From Alphaproteobacteria bacterium (GTDB lineage Bacteria; Pseudomonadota; Alphaproteobacteria; Micropepsales; Micropepsaceae): 40,581 nt of DNA. Position 1 is the stretch's first letter. The number at the start of each line of letters is the position of its first letter. Below are positions 14,617-23,310 of the stretch, one piece after another. The notes beneath the pieces are model-generated. The model saw only the letters and a list, made by a program, of their open reading frames with translations, did no database searches and was not told the DNA's origin. Both the position numbers and the translations under genes were made by a program. The stretch lies in assembly GCA_015654635.1 (NCBI GenBank), contig JAATGP010000006.1:1-40581 (forward strand), in the 5' to 3' direction.

Positions 14617-15903
14617 TTGAAGGGGTCCCGCTGCCATTGGTATCTGACGCTGGTTCTGTCGGGCTGCTATACGGTTGCCTTCATCGACAGGGCACTGGTG
14701 GGGGTCGCCGGGGTTGCCATCCAGCATGACCTTCGGCTGAGCGATTTTAATTTCGGGCTTCTGCACGGCACTGCTTTTGTGTTGCTGTTCTGCGCCGCCG
14801 GCATTCCACTGGGCTGGCTGGCGGATCGTTTCGATGCGCGTGTGCTGATTGCGGCCGCATTGCTGTTCTGGACGGCAATGACCGCCTTGTGCGGCTTGGC
14901 ACCGACGCTGCTGGTGTTTTTCTTGGGCCGCGTGGGTGTCGGGCTTGGGGAAGCCGCTCTGGTTCCGGCCGGAATGTCGCTTTTGGGCGGCAGCGTGCCG
15001 CGGCAGCAGCTTGCCCGGGCGGTGGCGATCTTTCTGCTCGGTGCCGCCTTAGGCAATGCCATTGCCTTGTTCGCAGGCGGCTCGCTGCTTGGTTTTTTCG
15101 GCGCCGCGCCGGTCTTTGCGCTGGCGCCGTGGCGGACGCTTTTTCTGCTGGCCTGCCCGCCGGGTCTCCTTATGGCGGCGCTTATCCTTTCGATACCGAG
15201 GCCGGCACGCCAAGGCCGCGAGGGCGATTGGACCTTGCGCAGTGCCGTTGCTGCGATCCGGGAAAAAGCGGCGGCCTATGGCTATCTGACAGTGGCGACG
15301 GCCTGCAATGTGCTCTTGGCGCAGGCCCAGGCGGCATGGCTTCCGATCTTTTATAGCCGTCATTTCGGCTTGGCCCCAGCCCGCGCCGCCAGCCTGATCG
15401 GGCTCTTGTTCCTGCTCTCGGCGCCCCTTGGCCAGTGGCTGGGCGGAAGCCTCATCGACAGCCTGCAAAAACGCGGCGCCGCGGCGCCGGCCAATACACT
15501 GCTGATGCTTTGCATGGCCCTGGCACTGCCGCTGGTGATAGTGTTCACGACCGCCAATAGCTTGGCGGTATCAGAGGTCGGCTATGGGCTATTCAATCTG
15601 GTCGTTTCCGCGGCGGCACCCGCCGGACTCACCGGCTGGCAACTTCTGACATCGCCTTCCCGGCGCGGCGTGACGATCGGTTTGCTCGTGGCCCTCGTCA
15701 CCTTCGTGGGGGTTGGGATCGGGCCCGCGGCGATCGGCTTTCTTACCGACCATCTGTTCGGCGATGAGCGCAAGATTGGCCTTTCGCTTTGCTTGGTTTT
15801 TTCCTGCGCCGCCGGGCTGGGCTGTTGGGCCGCAAGAAAAGGCCGCGCGCCTTTCGCCGCCGCGCTGGCCCACCAGCCACCCGATGGCACAGCGCTGGTT
15901 TGA
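14617..15903 (+). CDS. Major facilitator superfamily transporter
   Basis: The 428-residue protein has about 12 hydrophobic segments. It carries the MFS signature loop GWLADRFDARVLI between helices 2 and 3 and a GRVGVGLGEAALVPAGMSLL stretch typical of sugar-phosphate/organic-anion permeases (ACS or spinster-like branch). The start is a TTG at 14617; an in-frame stop at 14599 rules out a longer protein, and GGGAAAG lies close upstream. It heads the rightward gene set 14617-22221 and probably imports the substrate handled by the hydrolases that follow. The specific substrate cannot be told from sequence. Confidence 0.85.
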   Translation: MKGSRCHWYLTLVLSGCYTVAFIDRALVGVAGVAIQHDLRLSDFNFGLLHGTAFVLLFCAAGIPLGWLADRFDARVLIAAALLFWTAMTALCGLAPTLLVFFLGRVGVGLGEAALVPAGMSLLGGSVPRQQLARAVAIFLLGAALGNAIALFAGGSLLGFFGAAPVFALAPWRTLFLLACPPGLLMAALILSIPRPARQGREGDWTLRSAVAAIREKAAAYGYLTVATACNVLLAQAQAAWLPIFYSRHFGLAPARAASLIGLLFLLSAPLGQWLGGSLIDSLQKRGAAAPANTLLMLCMALALPLVIVFTTANSLAVSEVGYGLFNLVVSAAAPAGLTGWQLLTSPSRRGVTIGLLVALVTFVGVGIGPAAIGFLTDHLFGDERKIGLSLCLVFSCAAGLGCWAARKGRAPFAAALAHQPPDGTALV

Positions 15904-16030
15904 GCGTACCGCGCCCGCACTAGAGGACTGGAGCAACCGGACCATTGTCCAAAGCGGCGGACAAAACGACAAGACGGCGCCCGGACTGTCTCCTTACCGT
16001 GAGCGTGACACGCAAGAGCGGACAAGACCC

Positions 16031-16684
16031 ATGCCGATCATCGCACAACCCGTCGCAGCCCCGCGTCTGCTAACCGCGGGTGACCACACCCTCATCATGA
16101 TCGACTTCCAGTCGCAAATGTCGTTCGCGACCAAATCCATCGACGCGGTGACCTTGCGCAACAACGCCGCGCTGGTGGCACGCGCAGCCGCCGGTTTCGA
16201 CGTCTCCACCATCCTCACAACCGTTGCCGAGAAGACCTTTTCCGGACCGATGTATGAGGAGATCACCGAAGCCTTCAAAGGTCAGAAGCTGATCGACCGC
16301 ACATCGATGAACACCTGGGAAGACGCCCATGTCATCGAACAGGTCAACGCCATCGGCAAAACCCGGATCGTGCTGGCTGGGCTTTGGACCTCTGTCTGCA
16401 TTGTCGGACCGGCTTTGTCTGCGCTGGCGCAAGGCTTTGAAGTCTATGTCGTTGCCGATGCCTGCGGCGATGTCTCAGACGAAGCCCATGACCGCGCCAT
16501 GGACCGCATCATTCAGGCGGGCGGGCAGCCGATAACCGCGCTGCAATATCTGCTCGAACTGCAGCGCGATTGGGCCCGCACGGAGACCTACGAGCTGACC
16601 ACCGGCATCGCCAAGAAGTTCGGCGGCAGTTATGGCCTTGGCATCATCTACGCCCGCGCCATGTTCGGCGGGCATGGCGGCTAG
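16031..16684 (+). CDS. Isochorismatase-like cysteine hydrolase (YcaC type)
   Basis: The 217-residue protein belongs to the cysteine hydrolase superfamily of isochorismatase and nicotinamidase. Asp25 lies in LIMIDFQSQM, and the nucleophile Cys123 in GLWTSVCIVGPALSAL; a lysine near residue 68-86 should complete the triad. The C-terminal third (GGSYGLGIIYARAMFGG) matches YcaC-like proteins of unknown substrate. I chose the ATG at 16031, which fits family length; the open frame extends far upstream but overlaps the MFS gene. XapX starts 2 bp after its stop, so both are co-transcribed. Probably hydrolyses an amide or similar bond in the pathway substrate. Confidence 0.85.
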   Translation: MPIIAQPVAAPRLLTAGDHTLIMIDFQSQMSFATKSIDAVTLRNNAALVARAAAGFDVSTILTTVAEKTFSGPMYEEITEAFKGQKLIDRTSMNTWEDAHVIEQVNAIGKTRIVLAGLWTSVCIVGPALSALAQGFEVYVVADACGDVSDEAHDRAMDRIIQAGGQPITALQYLLELQRDWARTETYELTTGIAKKFGGSYGLGIIYARAMFGGHGG

Positions 16685-16686
16685 CG

Positions 16687-16959
16687 ATGAAAATTTATCT
16701 CTTCTCTCTTGGTGCGGGCGTCCTGGTTGGGGTTGTCTACAGCCTGTTGCAGGTGCGCTCGCCGGCGCCGCCGCTGGTGGCTTTGGTGGGATTGCTGGGC
16801 ATTCTGATCGGCGAGCAAGTGCTTCCCGTCAGCCGCAACATCCTGGCCGGTGAACCGTGGCGCGTCGCCTGCACCAAAGCACAGACCGTGGCCCATCTCT
16901 TCGGCCAGCTTCCCGGCCATAACCGGCAACCGCCCGACGGCGGCAAGGCGGAGACATGA
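16687..16959 (+). CDS. XapX-domain small membrane protein (DUF1427)
   Basis: The 90-residue protein begins MKIYLFSLGAGVLVGVVYSL, followed by LLQVRSPAPPLVALVGLLGI and LIGEQVLP. This is the XapX domain, two short hydrophobic helices around an RSPAPP turn. The C-terminal 40 residues are polar. XapX proteins often accompany isochorismatase-like hydrolases and amidohydrolases, and this arrangement fits. The molecular role is not known. The end overlaps the amidohydrolase start by 4 nt (ATGA). Confidence 0.85.
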   Translation: MKIYLFSLGAGVLVGVVYSLLQVRSPAPPLVALVGLLGILIGEQVLPVSRNILAGEPWRVACTKAQTVAHLFGQLPGHNRQPPDGGKAET

Positions 16960-18818
16960 GCGCAGCGCCGGATCTCATCCTTCACCATGGGCGCGTCACC
17001 ACCCTGGACCGCGCCAATCCGGCCGCCGAAGCTGTGGCGGTTAAAGATGGGATTTTCACGGCGGCGGGACGGAACGAAGAGGTCATGCCGCTGGCCGGCG
17101 CCATGACGCGGCTGATCGATCTTAAAGGCCGCCGCGTGCTGCCGGGGCTGATCGACAACCATCTGCACATCATCCGCGCTGGTCTCAATTTTAATCTGGA
17201 GCTGCGCTGGGACGGCGTGCGGCGTTTGGCGGATGCCATGGCCATGCTGAAAAAACAGGTCGCGATCACCCCGCCGCCGCAATGGGTGCGGGTGGTGGGC
17301 GGCTTCACCGAACATCAATTCGCCGAAAAGCGGCTGCCGACCATCGAAGAGTTGAACGCCGTCGCACCCGATACGCCGGTATTCCTGCTCCATCTCTATG
17401 ACCGCGCCATCCTCAACGGGGCCGCGCTGCGCGCTGTCGGCTATAGCAAGGAGACGCCCAATCCGCCGGGCGGCGAGATCGTCCGCGATACCCATGGCAA
17501 CCCCACGGGATTGCTTCTGGCGCGGCCCAATGCCGGAATTCTGTACGCGACGCTGGCCAAGGGCCCGAAGCTGCCCTTCGACTATCAACTGAACGCGACA
17601 CGCCATTTCATGCGCGAACTGAACCGGCTGGGCGTTACCGGCGCCATCGATGCGGGCGGCGGGTTCCAGAATTATCCCGACGATTATGCCGTGATTCAGA
17701 AGCTGTCCGACGATGGCCAGCTCACCATCCGGCTCGCCTACAACCTCTTCACCCAGAAGCCCAAAGCGGAGAAAGAGGATTTCCTCAACTGGAGCCGTAC
17801 CTCGAAGTACAAGCAAGGGACCGATTATTTCCGCCACAATGGCGCCGGTGAGATGCTGGTTTTCTCGGCGGCCGATTTCGAAGATTTCCGCGAGCCGCGG
17901 CCGGACATGCCGCCGGAAATGGAAAGCGATCTCGAAGCGGTGGTGCGCATCTTGGCCGAGAACCGCTGGCCATGGCGGATGCACGCGACCTATGACCAGA
18001 CCATCGCCCGCGCCCTCGACGTCTTCGAGCGCGTCAGCCGCGATATTCCGTTTGACGGTCTGCACTGGTTCTTCGATCACGCCGAGACGATCTCGGAACG
18101 CTCGATGGACCGCGTTGCCGCGCTCGGCGGCGGTATCGCGGTGCAGCACCGTATGGCCTATCAAGGCGAATATTTTGTCGAGCGTTACGGCAGTGCCGCT
18201 GTGGAAGCGACGCCGCCTTTTGCGCGCATGCTGGAGAAGGGCATCAAGGTTTCCGCTGGCACCGATGCGACGCGGGTCGCCTCCTATAATCCGTGGGTGT
18301 CGCTGTCGTGGCTGGTGACCGGTCGCACCGTTGGCGGGATGCGGCTCTATCCGCAGAAGAACTGCCTCGACCGTGAAACGGCGCTGCGGATGTGGACCGA
18401 GAATGTGACCTGGTTCTCCAACGAGGAGGGCCGCAAGGGCCGCATCGCGCCAGGACAATTCGCCGATCTGACTGTGCCCAGCCGCGATTATTTTTCCTGT
18501 ACGGAGGATGAGATTGCTGATCTGACCTCCGACCTCACCCTGGTTGGCGGCAAGGTCGTTTACGGCGCGGGCGATTTCACCCAATACGATGAGACCGCGA
18601 TGCCGCCAGCGATGCCAGACTGGTCGCCGGTGCGTAGCTTTGGCGGCTATGGCGGTTGGGGCGATCCGGCCATCACGCAAAACGCGGCGGCACACTGCGC
18701 CTGCAGCCATACCTGCCATGTTCATGGTCATGACCATGCGCGCGCGTGGTCTTCGGGCCTGCCTGCCGGCGATCTTGCCGGTTTTTGGGGGGCGCTCGGC
18801 TGCGCCTGCTGGATGTGA
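16956..18818 (+). CDS. Amidohydrolase-superfamily metal-dependent hydrolase (YtcJ-like)
   Basis: The 620-residue protein has the composite beta-sandwich/TIM-barrel layout of amidohydrolase family 3. An N-terminal LILHHGRVTTLDRANP strand precedes VLPGLIDNHLHIIRAG with the metal-binding His69-x-His71, later HATYDQT, FDHAE and SAGTDATRVASYNP, and the returning C-terminal sandwich KGRIAPGQFADLTV. Unusually, it ends with a Cys/His cluster HCACSHTCHVHGHDH (580-594) and a terminal CACWM, which may bind metal. It overlaps XapX by 4 nt; DoxX starts 1 nt after its stop. It likely hydrolyses an amide, ester or enol-type bond of the imported compound. Confidence 0.9.
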   Translation: MSAAPDLILHHGRVTTLDRANPAAEAVAVKDGIFTAAGRNEEVMPLAGAMTRLIDLKGRRVLPGLIDNHLHIIRAGLNFNLELRWDGVRRLADAMAMLKKQVAITPPPQWVRVVGGFTEHQFAEKRLPTIEELNAVAPDTPVFLLHLYDRAILNGAALRAVGYSKETPNPPGGEIVRDTHGNPTGLLLARPNAGILYATLAKGPKLPFDYQLNATRHFMRELNRLGVTGAIDAGGGFQNYPDDYAVIQKLSDDGQLTIRLAYNLFTQKPKAEKEDFLNWSRTSKYKQGTDYFRHNGAGEMLVFSAADFEDFREPRPDMPPEMESDLEAVVRILAENRWPWRMHATYDQTIARALDVFERVSRDIPFDGLHWFFDHAETISERSMDRVAALGGGIAVQHRMAYQGEYFVERYGSAAVEATPPFARMLEKGIKVSAGTDATRVASYNPWVSLSWLVTGRTVGGMRLYPQKNCLDRETALRMWTENVTWFSNEEGRKGRIAPGQFADLTVPSRDYFSCTEDEIADLTSDLTLVGGKVVYGAGDFTQYDETAMPPAMPDWSPVRSFGGYGGWGDPAITQNAAAHCACSHTCHVHGHDHARAWSSGLPAGDLAGFWGALGCACWM

Positions 18819-18819
18819 C

Positions 18820-19242
18820 ATGGCAGATCCACGCTGGGTCGATGCCGTTCTGGATTGGCGCTGGACCTGGCCGCTGGCCCGGCTGGCGTTGACCGGCGCT
18901 TATATCCTGGGCGGCCTCACCAAGCTTTTCGATTTTTCCGCGGCAGTGGCCGAGCAGCAGCATTTTGGGCTTCATCCACCGTTGTTATGGGCGATGATCA
19001 CCATCGTTGTGGAGCTTGTGGCGCCCGCGCTTATCGTGAGCGGGCGCTTGGTTTGGCTGGGCGCGGGCGCCCTGGGGGTCTTGACGGCGATCGCGAGTTT
19101 TGTCGCCAATGATTTCTGGAACCTGCAGGGTCAGGCGCATTTCATGGCGCTCAACGCCTTCTTCGAACATATCGGCCTGATCGCCGGGTTCGTCATGGCG
19201 GCGCTGATCGCCGAACACGAAAAACGCCACCGGACCGCTTGA
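18820..19242 (+). CDS. DoxX-family membrane protein
   Basis: The 140-residue protein has four hydrophobic segments, with PLARLALTGAYILGGLTKLF at the first and the conserved late block FVANDFWNLQGQAHFMALNA. This is the DoxX/SURF4-like fold, in which Phe-Trp and His residues face a possible quinone or heme site. DoxX proteins take part in thiosulfate oxidation in some archaea but are mostly uncharacterised in proteobacteria. The start ATG (18820) follows the amidohydrolase stop directly, indicating coupling. Confidence 0.85.
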   Translation: MADPRWVDAVLDWRWTWPLARLALTGAYILGGLTKLFDFSAAVAEQQHFGLHPPLLWAMITIVVELVAPALIVSGRLVWLGAGALGVLTAIASFVANDFWNLQGQAHFMALNAFFEHIGLIAGFVMAALIAEHEKRHRTA

Positions 19243-19253
19243 AGGAGTAAGTC

Positions 19254-20135
19254 ATGCGCCGTACCGCCATCGTCATCGTCATCGCCGTACTCGCCAGCGG
19301 GCAGGCCATTGCCACACCAGATTATTCTGTTGGCCCGCAATACGACACCACCCATGTCTATGTCGCGCCCGCCGATTTTGACCGCTTCATGGCGAGCTTT
19401 ACGGCCACGTTCGGCGGCACGCTATCCAAGCAGGGCGTCTTCACCGTCACGCCGACACCCAGCAAAACCATGTCGCAGCTGGCGCTGACGCCCGCGGGAA
19501 CGATTTCGACCTTTGGCTTCCAGACCCCGGTGCCTTATCCCTTTGGGGCCGAGCGCACGGGGTATCTGGTGTCGAACTTCGATGCTGCCGTCAAAGCCGC
19601 GCGCGCCGCCGGCGCCGAGGTGATCGTGGCGCCGTTTCCCGATCCCATTGGACGCGACGCCGTGGTGACCTGGCCGGGCGGCGTGAATATGCAGATCTAT
19701 TGGCACAATACGGTGCCGTCTTATCCGGCCCTGGCGACTGTTCCAGAGAACCGCGTCTATGTCTCGCCGGACCGTGTTCGCGCTTTCGTGCATGACTTCG
19801 CCATCTTCGCCCATAGCAAGATCGTTTCGGATGCAGCCAAGGCGCCGGGCGTCGAGATCGGCAGACCTGGCGAAAACTATCGCCGCATCCGCATCACCTC
19901 AGGCTTCGGCAAAATGACCGTGATCGTGACCGATGGCCATTTGCCGTTTCCGTATGGCCGTGAAATGACCGGCTATGAGGTCAAGGATCTTGATGCGACG
20001 CTGGCGAAGGCTGTGGCATCCGGTGCTTCTGTGCTGGTGCCACCCACTTTGTCCGATCATCGCAACGCTGCGATGGTGCAGTTTCCGGGCGGCTATATCG
20101 CCGAGATCCATGCCCCTGCGGACGGCGCGCCCTGA
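19254..20135 (+). CDS. Exported VOC (glyoxalase/dioxygenase-fold) protein
   Basis: The 293-residue protein has a cleavable signal peptide (MRRTAIVIVIAVLASGQAIA, cleavage near residue 20) and two VOC-like halves. The first carries THVYVAPADFDRFMASFTAT ... PGGVNMQIYWHN and the second NRVYVSPDRVRAFVHDFAIF ... FPGGYIAEIHAP. Each half shows the beta-alpha-beta pattern that places His and Glu ligands in glyoxalases and extradiol dioxygenases. A good GAAGGAG precedes the ATG by 6 nt. Periplasmic VOC proteins are uncommon, and this one sits between DoxX and an outer-membrane channel, suggesting a step or binding role in the periplasm. Confidence 0.8.
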   Translation: MRRTAIVIVIAVLASGQAIATPDYSVGPQYDTTHVYVAPADFDRFMASFTATFGGTLSKQGVFTVTPTPSKTMSQLALTPAGTISTFGFQTPVPYPFGAERTGYLVSNFDAAVKAARAAGAEVIVAPFPDPIGRDAVVTWPGGVNMQIYWHNTVPSYPALATVPENRVYVSPDRVRAFVHDFAIFAHSKIVSDAAKAPGVEIGRPGENYRRIRITSGFGKMTVIVTDGHLPFPYGREMTGYEVKDLDATLAKAVASGASVLVPPTLSDHRNAAMVQFPGGYIAEIHAPADGAP

Positions 20136-21517
20136 GACGCGCGGCTGGACTGGCCCTGGCGTTCCTGACCGTCGGGGTGTCGGCGCTTGCCGAGGAGGCG
20201 GGGCAGCGCCCCGCGATTCTGTTCAATCGCTGGCAGGAGGATTGGTCGGTGCTTGCCGGTCCAGCGGTGCCGCGCGAGCCGCTCGATACTCTCAAATATA
20301 TCCCGCTCTCGGCCCAGGATCCGAAGACCTATCTGTCCTTCGGCGCCAATCTGCGCGAACGCTTTGAAAGCATCGACGCCGTGTCGTTCGGTGCCGGAGG
20401 TGCCAAGGCGCAATCCTATGTCATCAGCCGTTTGGAAGCCCATGCCGATCTGCGCCTCGCCGATCAGCTTCAGGCCTTCGTTCAGTTGCAGAGCGAGTTC
20501 GCACCCGGCAAGACGGTGATCACCCCGGTGGATCGTAACCGCCTCGATCTCGAACAGGCTTTCGTCACCCTGACCGAGCCCATCGGCGGCGGGCTGTTTC
20601 GCTTGCGGGTCGGGCGCCAGCAAATCGGCTTTGATCTGCAACGCTTCATCTCGGCACGCGATGGGCCCAATATACGCCAGTCCTATGACGCGATATGGGC
20701 CGATTACGAAACGGGGCCGTGGCGCCTCGTCGGGTTCTGGAGCCAGCCGGTACAGAACCGCGACCGCCGCGCTTTCGACGATTTCAGCAGCGGGCACTTG
20801 ACCTATGGCGGCCTGCGGGCCGAGCGCAAAATCCTCGAAGAGGCGGAACTCGCGGTCTATCTTTCGCAATTCAAGCAGGATAACGCACGCTTTGCCTCCG
20901 TCAGCGGCAATGAGCGCCGCAACATCGCGGATATGCGTTTCGCCGGGAAGGCGGCTTCGTTCGATTGGGACATCGAAGCGATGGGGCAGAAGGGGCGTAT
21001 AGCAGGCCAATCCATTGCGGCCTGGGCCTTCGGCAGCCGCGCCGGATATACCTTTGCAGAGGCCCTCTGGATGCCGCGTCTGGGCTTACAGGCCGACGCC
21101 GCCTCCGGCGATCACAATCCGCATGATGACACCCTGGGAACCTTCAATCCGCTTTTTCCGAATGGCTATTACGTGACGCTGGCGGGCTTTACCGGCTACA
21201 CCAATTTTATCCATCTGAAACCGTCGCTGACGCTGCACCCGGCACCGGCATTTAGCGTTATGCTGGCAGCAGCGGCGCAGTGGCGCGAAACCACCGCCGA
21301 CGCGGTTTATACCCAGCCCGATGTTGCGGTTGCCGGGACAGCCGGACATGGCGGCGCCTATACCGGCTGCTATGTGCAGGCGCGCGCCGATTGGCAGATC
21401 ACGCCGCATCTGTCGAGCGCGGTTGAGGCCGTCCGCTTCAAAGCCGCAGATGCTCTGCGCGCCGCCGGTGGCCGTGACGGCAGTTATATTGGCGTGGAAG
21501 GAAAATTCGGATGGTGA
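20132..21517 (+). CDS. AlgE-like outer-membrane channel (alginate-export family), probable CTG start
   Basis: The mature part matches alginate-export-type beta-barrels: DPKTYLSFGANLRERFESID near the N-terminus, repeated amphipathic strands and a terminal aromatic (VEGKFGW). The first conventional start, a GTG at 20177, would give MSALAEEAG without a signal peptide. Reading upstream in frame yields RRAAGLALAFLTVGVSALA, a clear signal peptide, preceded by CTG at 20132 that overlaps the previous stop as CTGA. I saw no ATG, GTG or TTG in that frame across the preceding 90 bp. I therefore place the start at CTG. Length is then 461 residues. It likely admits the substrate across the outer membrane. 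Confidence 0.75.
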   Translation: MRRAAGLALAFLTVGVSALAEEAGQRPAILFNRWQEDWSVLAGPAVPREPLDTLKYIPLSAQDPKTYLSFGANLRERFESIDAVSFGAGGAKAQSYVISRLEAHADLRLADQLQAFVQLQSEFAPGKTVITPVDRNRLDLEQAFVTLTEPIGGGLFRLRVGRQQIGFDLQRFISARDGPNIRQSYDAIWADYETGPWRLVGFWSQPVQNRDRRAFDDFSSGHLTYGGLRAERKILEEAELAVYLSQFKQDNARFASVSGNERRNIADMRFAGKAASFDWDIEAMGQKGRIAGQSIAAWAFGSRAGYTFAEALWMPRLGLQADAASGDHNPHDDTLGTFNPLFPNGYYVTLAGFTGYTNFIHLKPSLTLHPAPAFSVMLAAAAQWRETTADAVYTQPDVAVAGTAGHGGAYTGCYVQARADWQITPHLSSAVEAVRFKAADALRAAGGRDGSYIGVEGKFGW

Positions 21518-22221
21518 GTTTGCCCACGACCCGCGCCATTGAAAGGCGCATTCCGCTCTTGCTCAGCATCAATGGCGGCTATGTCGACACGACGAGCTTC
21601 CTGGCGCTGCATGGCCTCTTCGCCGCGCATGTCACGGGCAATTTCGTCACGCTCGGTGCTGCCTTGGTGCTGGGAACGTCCGGCACTTTGGTCAAGCTTC
21701 TGGCGTTGCCGATGTTTTGTGCCGTGATCATCGCCGCCCATTTGCTCAGCTTCGCGCTGCGCCGCAGGGGCATTGCGGTGCTGCGGACGATGCTGCTGCT
21801 AAAGCTGATATTGCTTTTCGCCGCCGCCGTGCTGGCGGTGCGCCACGGCCCGTTTGCAGACGGCGACGGTGCGCCCGCTCTCCTCACCGGCATGGTTTTG
21901 GTGGCCGCCATGGCGATCCAGAATGCCGCGCACCGCATTCATTTTCCGAAGGCCCCACCCAGTACCTTGATGACCGGCACCACCACGCAGATCATGATCG
22001 ACATTGCCAATTTGCTGCATGGTAAGAGCGCCAACGATGACGTCGCCGCGACACGGACACGGGTGCGGCAATTGTCGGCCAGCCTTGCTGCCTTTGCCTT
22101 TGGCTGCGGCGCGGCGGCATTGGCTTTTGCGTTCCTGCAGGAGGGTAGTTTCTTCTTTCCGCCAGCTGTGGCCTTGCTGGCCTATCTCTTCGCTCCCCGC
22201 GCCGATGCAGCACCGGCTTAG
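21511..22221 (+). CDS. DUF1275 (YoaK-like) membrane protein
   Basis: The 236-residue polytopic protein has the family landmarks LLLSINGGYVDTTSFLALHG, FAAHVTGNFVTLGAAL and PPSTLMTGTTTQIMIDIANL. Six to seven hydrophobic segments are visible. DUF1275 proteins are inner-membrane proteins without an established function. It overlaps the channel gene by 7 nt and ends the rightward operon; its stop codon forms one base of the palindrome at 22219-22262. Confidence 0.88.
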   Translation: MVSLPTTRAIERRIPLLLSINGGYVDTTSFLALHGLFAAHVTGNFVTLGAALVLGTSGTLVKLLALPMFCAVIIAAHLLSFALRRRGIAVLRTMLLLKLILLFAAAVLAVRHGPFADGDGAPALLTGMVLVAAMAIQNAAHRIHFPKAPPSTLMTGTTTQIMIDIANLLHGKSANDDVAATRTRVRQLSASLAAFAFGCGAAALAFAFLQEGSFFFPPAVALLAYLFAPRADAAPA

Positions 22222-22262
22222 AGCAAAATCGGATTCTGTCGCACTTTTCCGGTTGCGCTCTA
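22219..22262. terminator. Palindrome joining two convergent stop codons, likely bidirectional terminator
   Basis: TAGAGC (22219-22224) pairs with GCTCTA (22257-22262), and inner ATCGGA/TCCGGT partly pair across a 14-nt loop. The outermost TAG on each strand is the stop codon of DUF1275 (plus) and of the AraC gene (minus). The sequence resembles palindromic intergenic repeats common in alphaproteobacteria; that relation is an impression. Confidence 0.55.
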
Positions 22263-23174
22263 GCTTCGCCGCGACCGGCGCCAAACCGCTGGCGTTTGCC
22301 GCGTCATCTTCGCGAAAACACGGCTGAGATGGCTCTGGTCGGTAAAGCCACAGGCGGCAGCAATGTCCGCAATCGCGCTGTCCGAGCCGCGCAAAAGCTG
22401 CTGCACACGCTCCAGCCGGTAACGCTGCAGCCATTGGTGGGGCGCGCACCCGGTCGCTTTCTTGAAGCCCTGTGCGAAGTGTCCGCGCGACAGGCCGCAA
22501 GCCTTCGCCACATCCGCAAGGGTGATGCGCTCGGCATGACGCGCGCTCATGAACTCCAGAGCCCGGCGCAACTGGGCGGGGGACAGCCCTGCGGCGGAGG
22601 GAGAACGCACGCCGCCATAGCGGCTCGCAAGATGGCTGAGCGCGGCCAGCGATACGTAATCGACGAATAACGGATCGGCCTGTCCCGGACGCTCGAGCGA
22701 GGGGCGCAGGGCGGCGGCCAAGCCTTCCAACACCTTGTCGCGCGTTCCCGGCGGGCAGCGCAGTTCGTCGATGCGGCGCGCGCCATGCTCGAAGGCAAAG
22801 GCGTCCAAAGCCGCACGCGGAATATAGAAGGTGAGCGCTTCGTGGGGATGGCTGACAAGCGCCGAGAATTCGCGTTCCAGATTCACGATGCGGATCGCAT
22901 TGGCAGGATAGCCCTGCGCCACCACGCGGCGCCCGCCCGCCCACAATTCGTGGTGCGGCGTATCGGTGAGATACATCGCCAGGGCAAAACTGTCTTCGGC
23001 GGGGATACGGGCGGACATGCCCATCTGGCGCGCCCCGATAGACAGGCGGCTGATGGCGATGCGCGAGCTGTGCAAGGGACGCGCCACGAGGCTGGGAACA
23101 CCGCTCAACCCGAAACTGTTGGCGATCACATCGCCGTAATTGCGTTGCTGACTACCTTGCGCCATTTGCGGCAA
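22260..23174 (-). CDS. AraC-family transcriptional regulator
   Basis: The 304-residue protein has a variable N-terminal sensing domain (about 1-190) and a C-terminal double helix-turn-helix (about 205-300): ITLADVAKACGLSRGHFAQG, then FKKATGCAPHQWLQRYRLER and SDSAIADIAAACGFTDQSHL-SRVFAKMTRQTP. This is the AraC/XylS DNA-binding domain. It is transcribed convergently toward the catabolic operon and probably controls it in response to the substrate or a product; that is inference from position. ATG at 23174 or 23165 could both serve as start. Confidence 0.9.
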   Translation of the reverse strand: MPQMAQGSQQRNYGDVIANSFGLSGVPSLVARPLHSSRIAISRLSIGARQMGMSARIPAEDSFALAMYLTDTPHHELWAGGRRVVAQGYPANAIRIVNLEREFSALVSHPHEALTFYIPRAALDAFAFEHGARRIDELRCPPGTRDKVLEGLAAALRPSLERPGQADPLFVDYVSLAALSHLASRYGGVRSPSAAGLSPAQLRRALEFMSARHAERITLADVAKACGLSRGHFAQGFKKATGCAPHQWLQRYRLERVQQLLRGSDSAIADIAAACGFTDQSHLSRVFAKMTRQTPAVWRRSRRS

Positions 23175-23310
23175 ATGCTACTCGCTTCCGGCTGAACCCT
23201 ACCAAAGTTTATTCTAGCCGAAGGATAGGAATGCGCCATAGCGCGATTGCGTTACGTTAAGTCCGCTTTGTCGAAGACAGTGATCTGCCTGGGAACCCGC
23301 TATGCAAACG

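Noticed and set aside
16737..18821. 694-codon open frame on the minus strand
   Set aside because: It lies opposite the amidohydrolase and XapX genes and its His/Arg/Gly-rich translation matches no family; it is a GC-rich shadow frame.
21799..22944. 381-codon minus-strand frame
   Set aside because: It overlaps DUF1275 on the other strand and AraC in another frame; both of those have recognisable domains.
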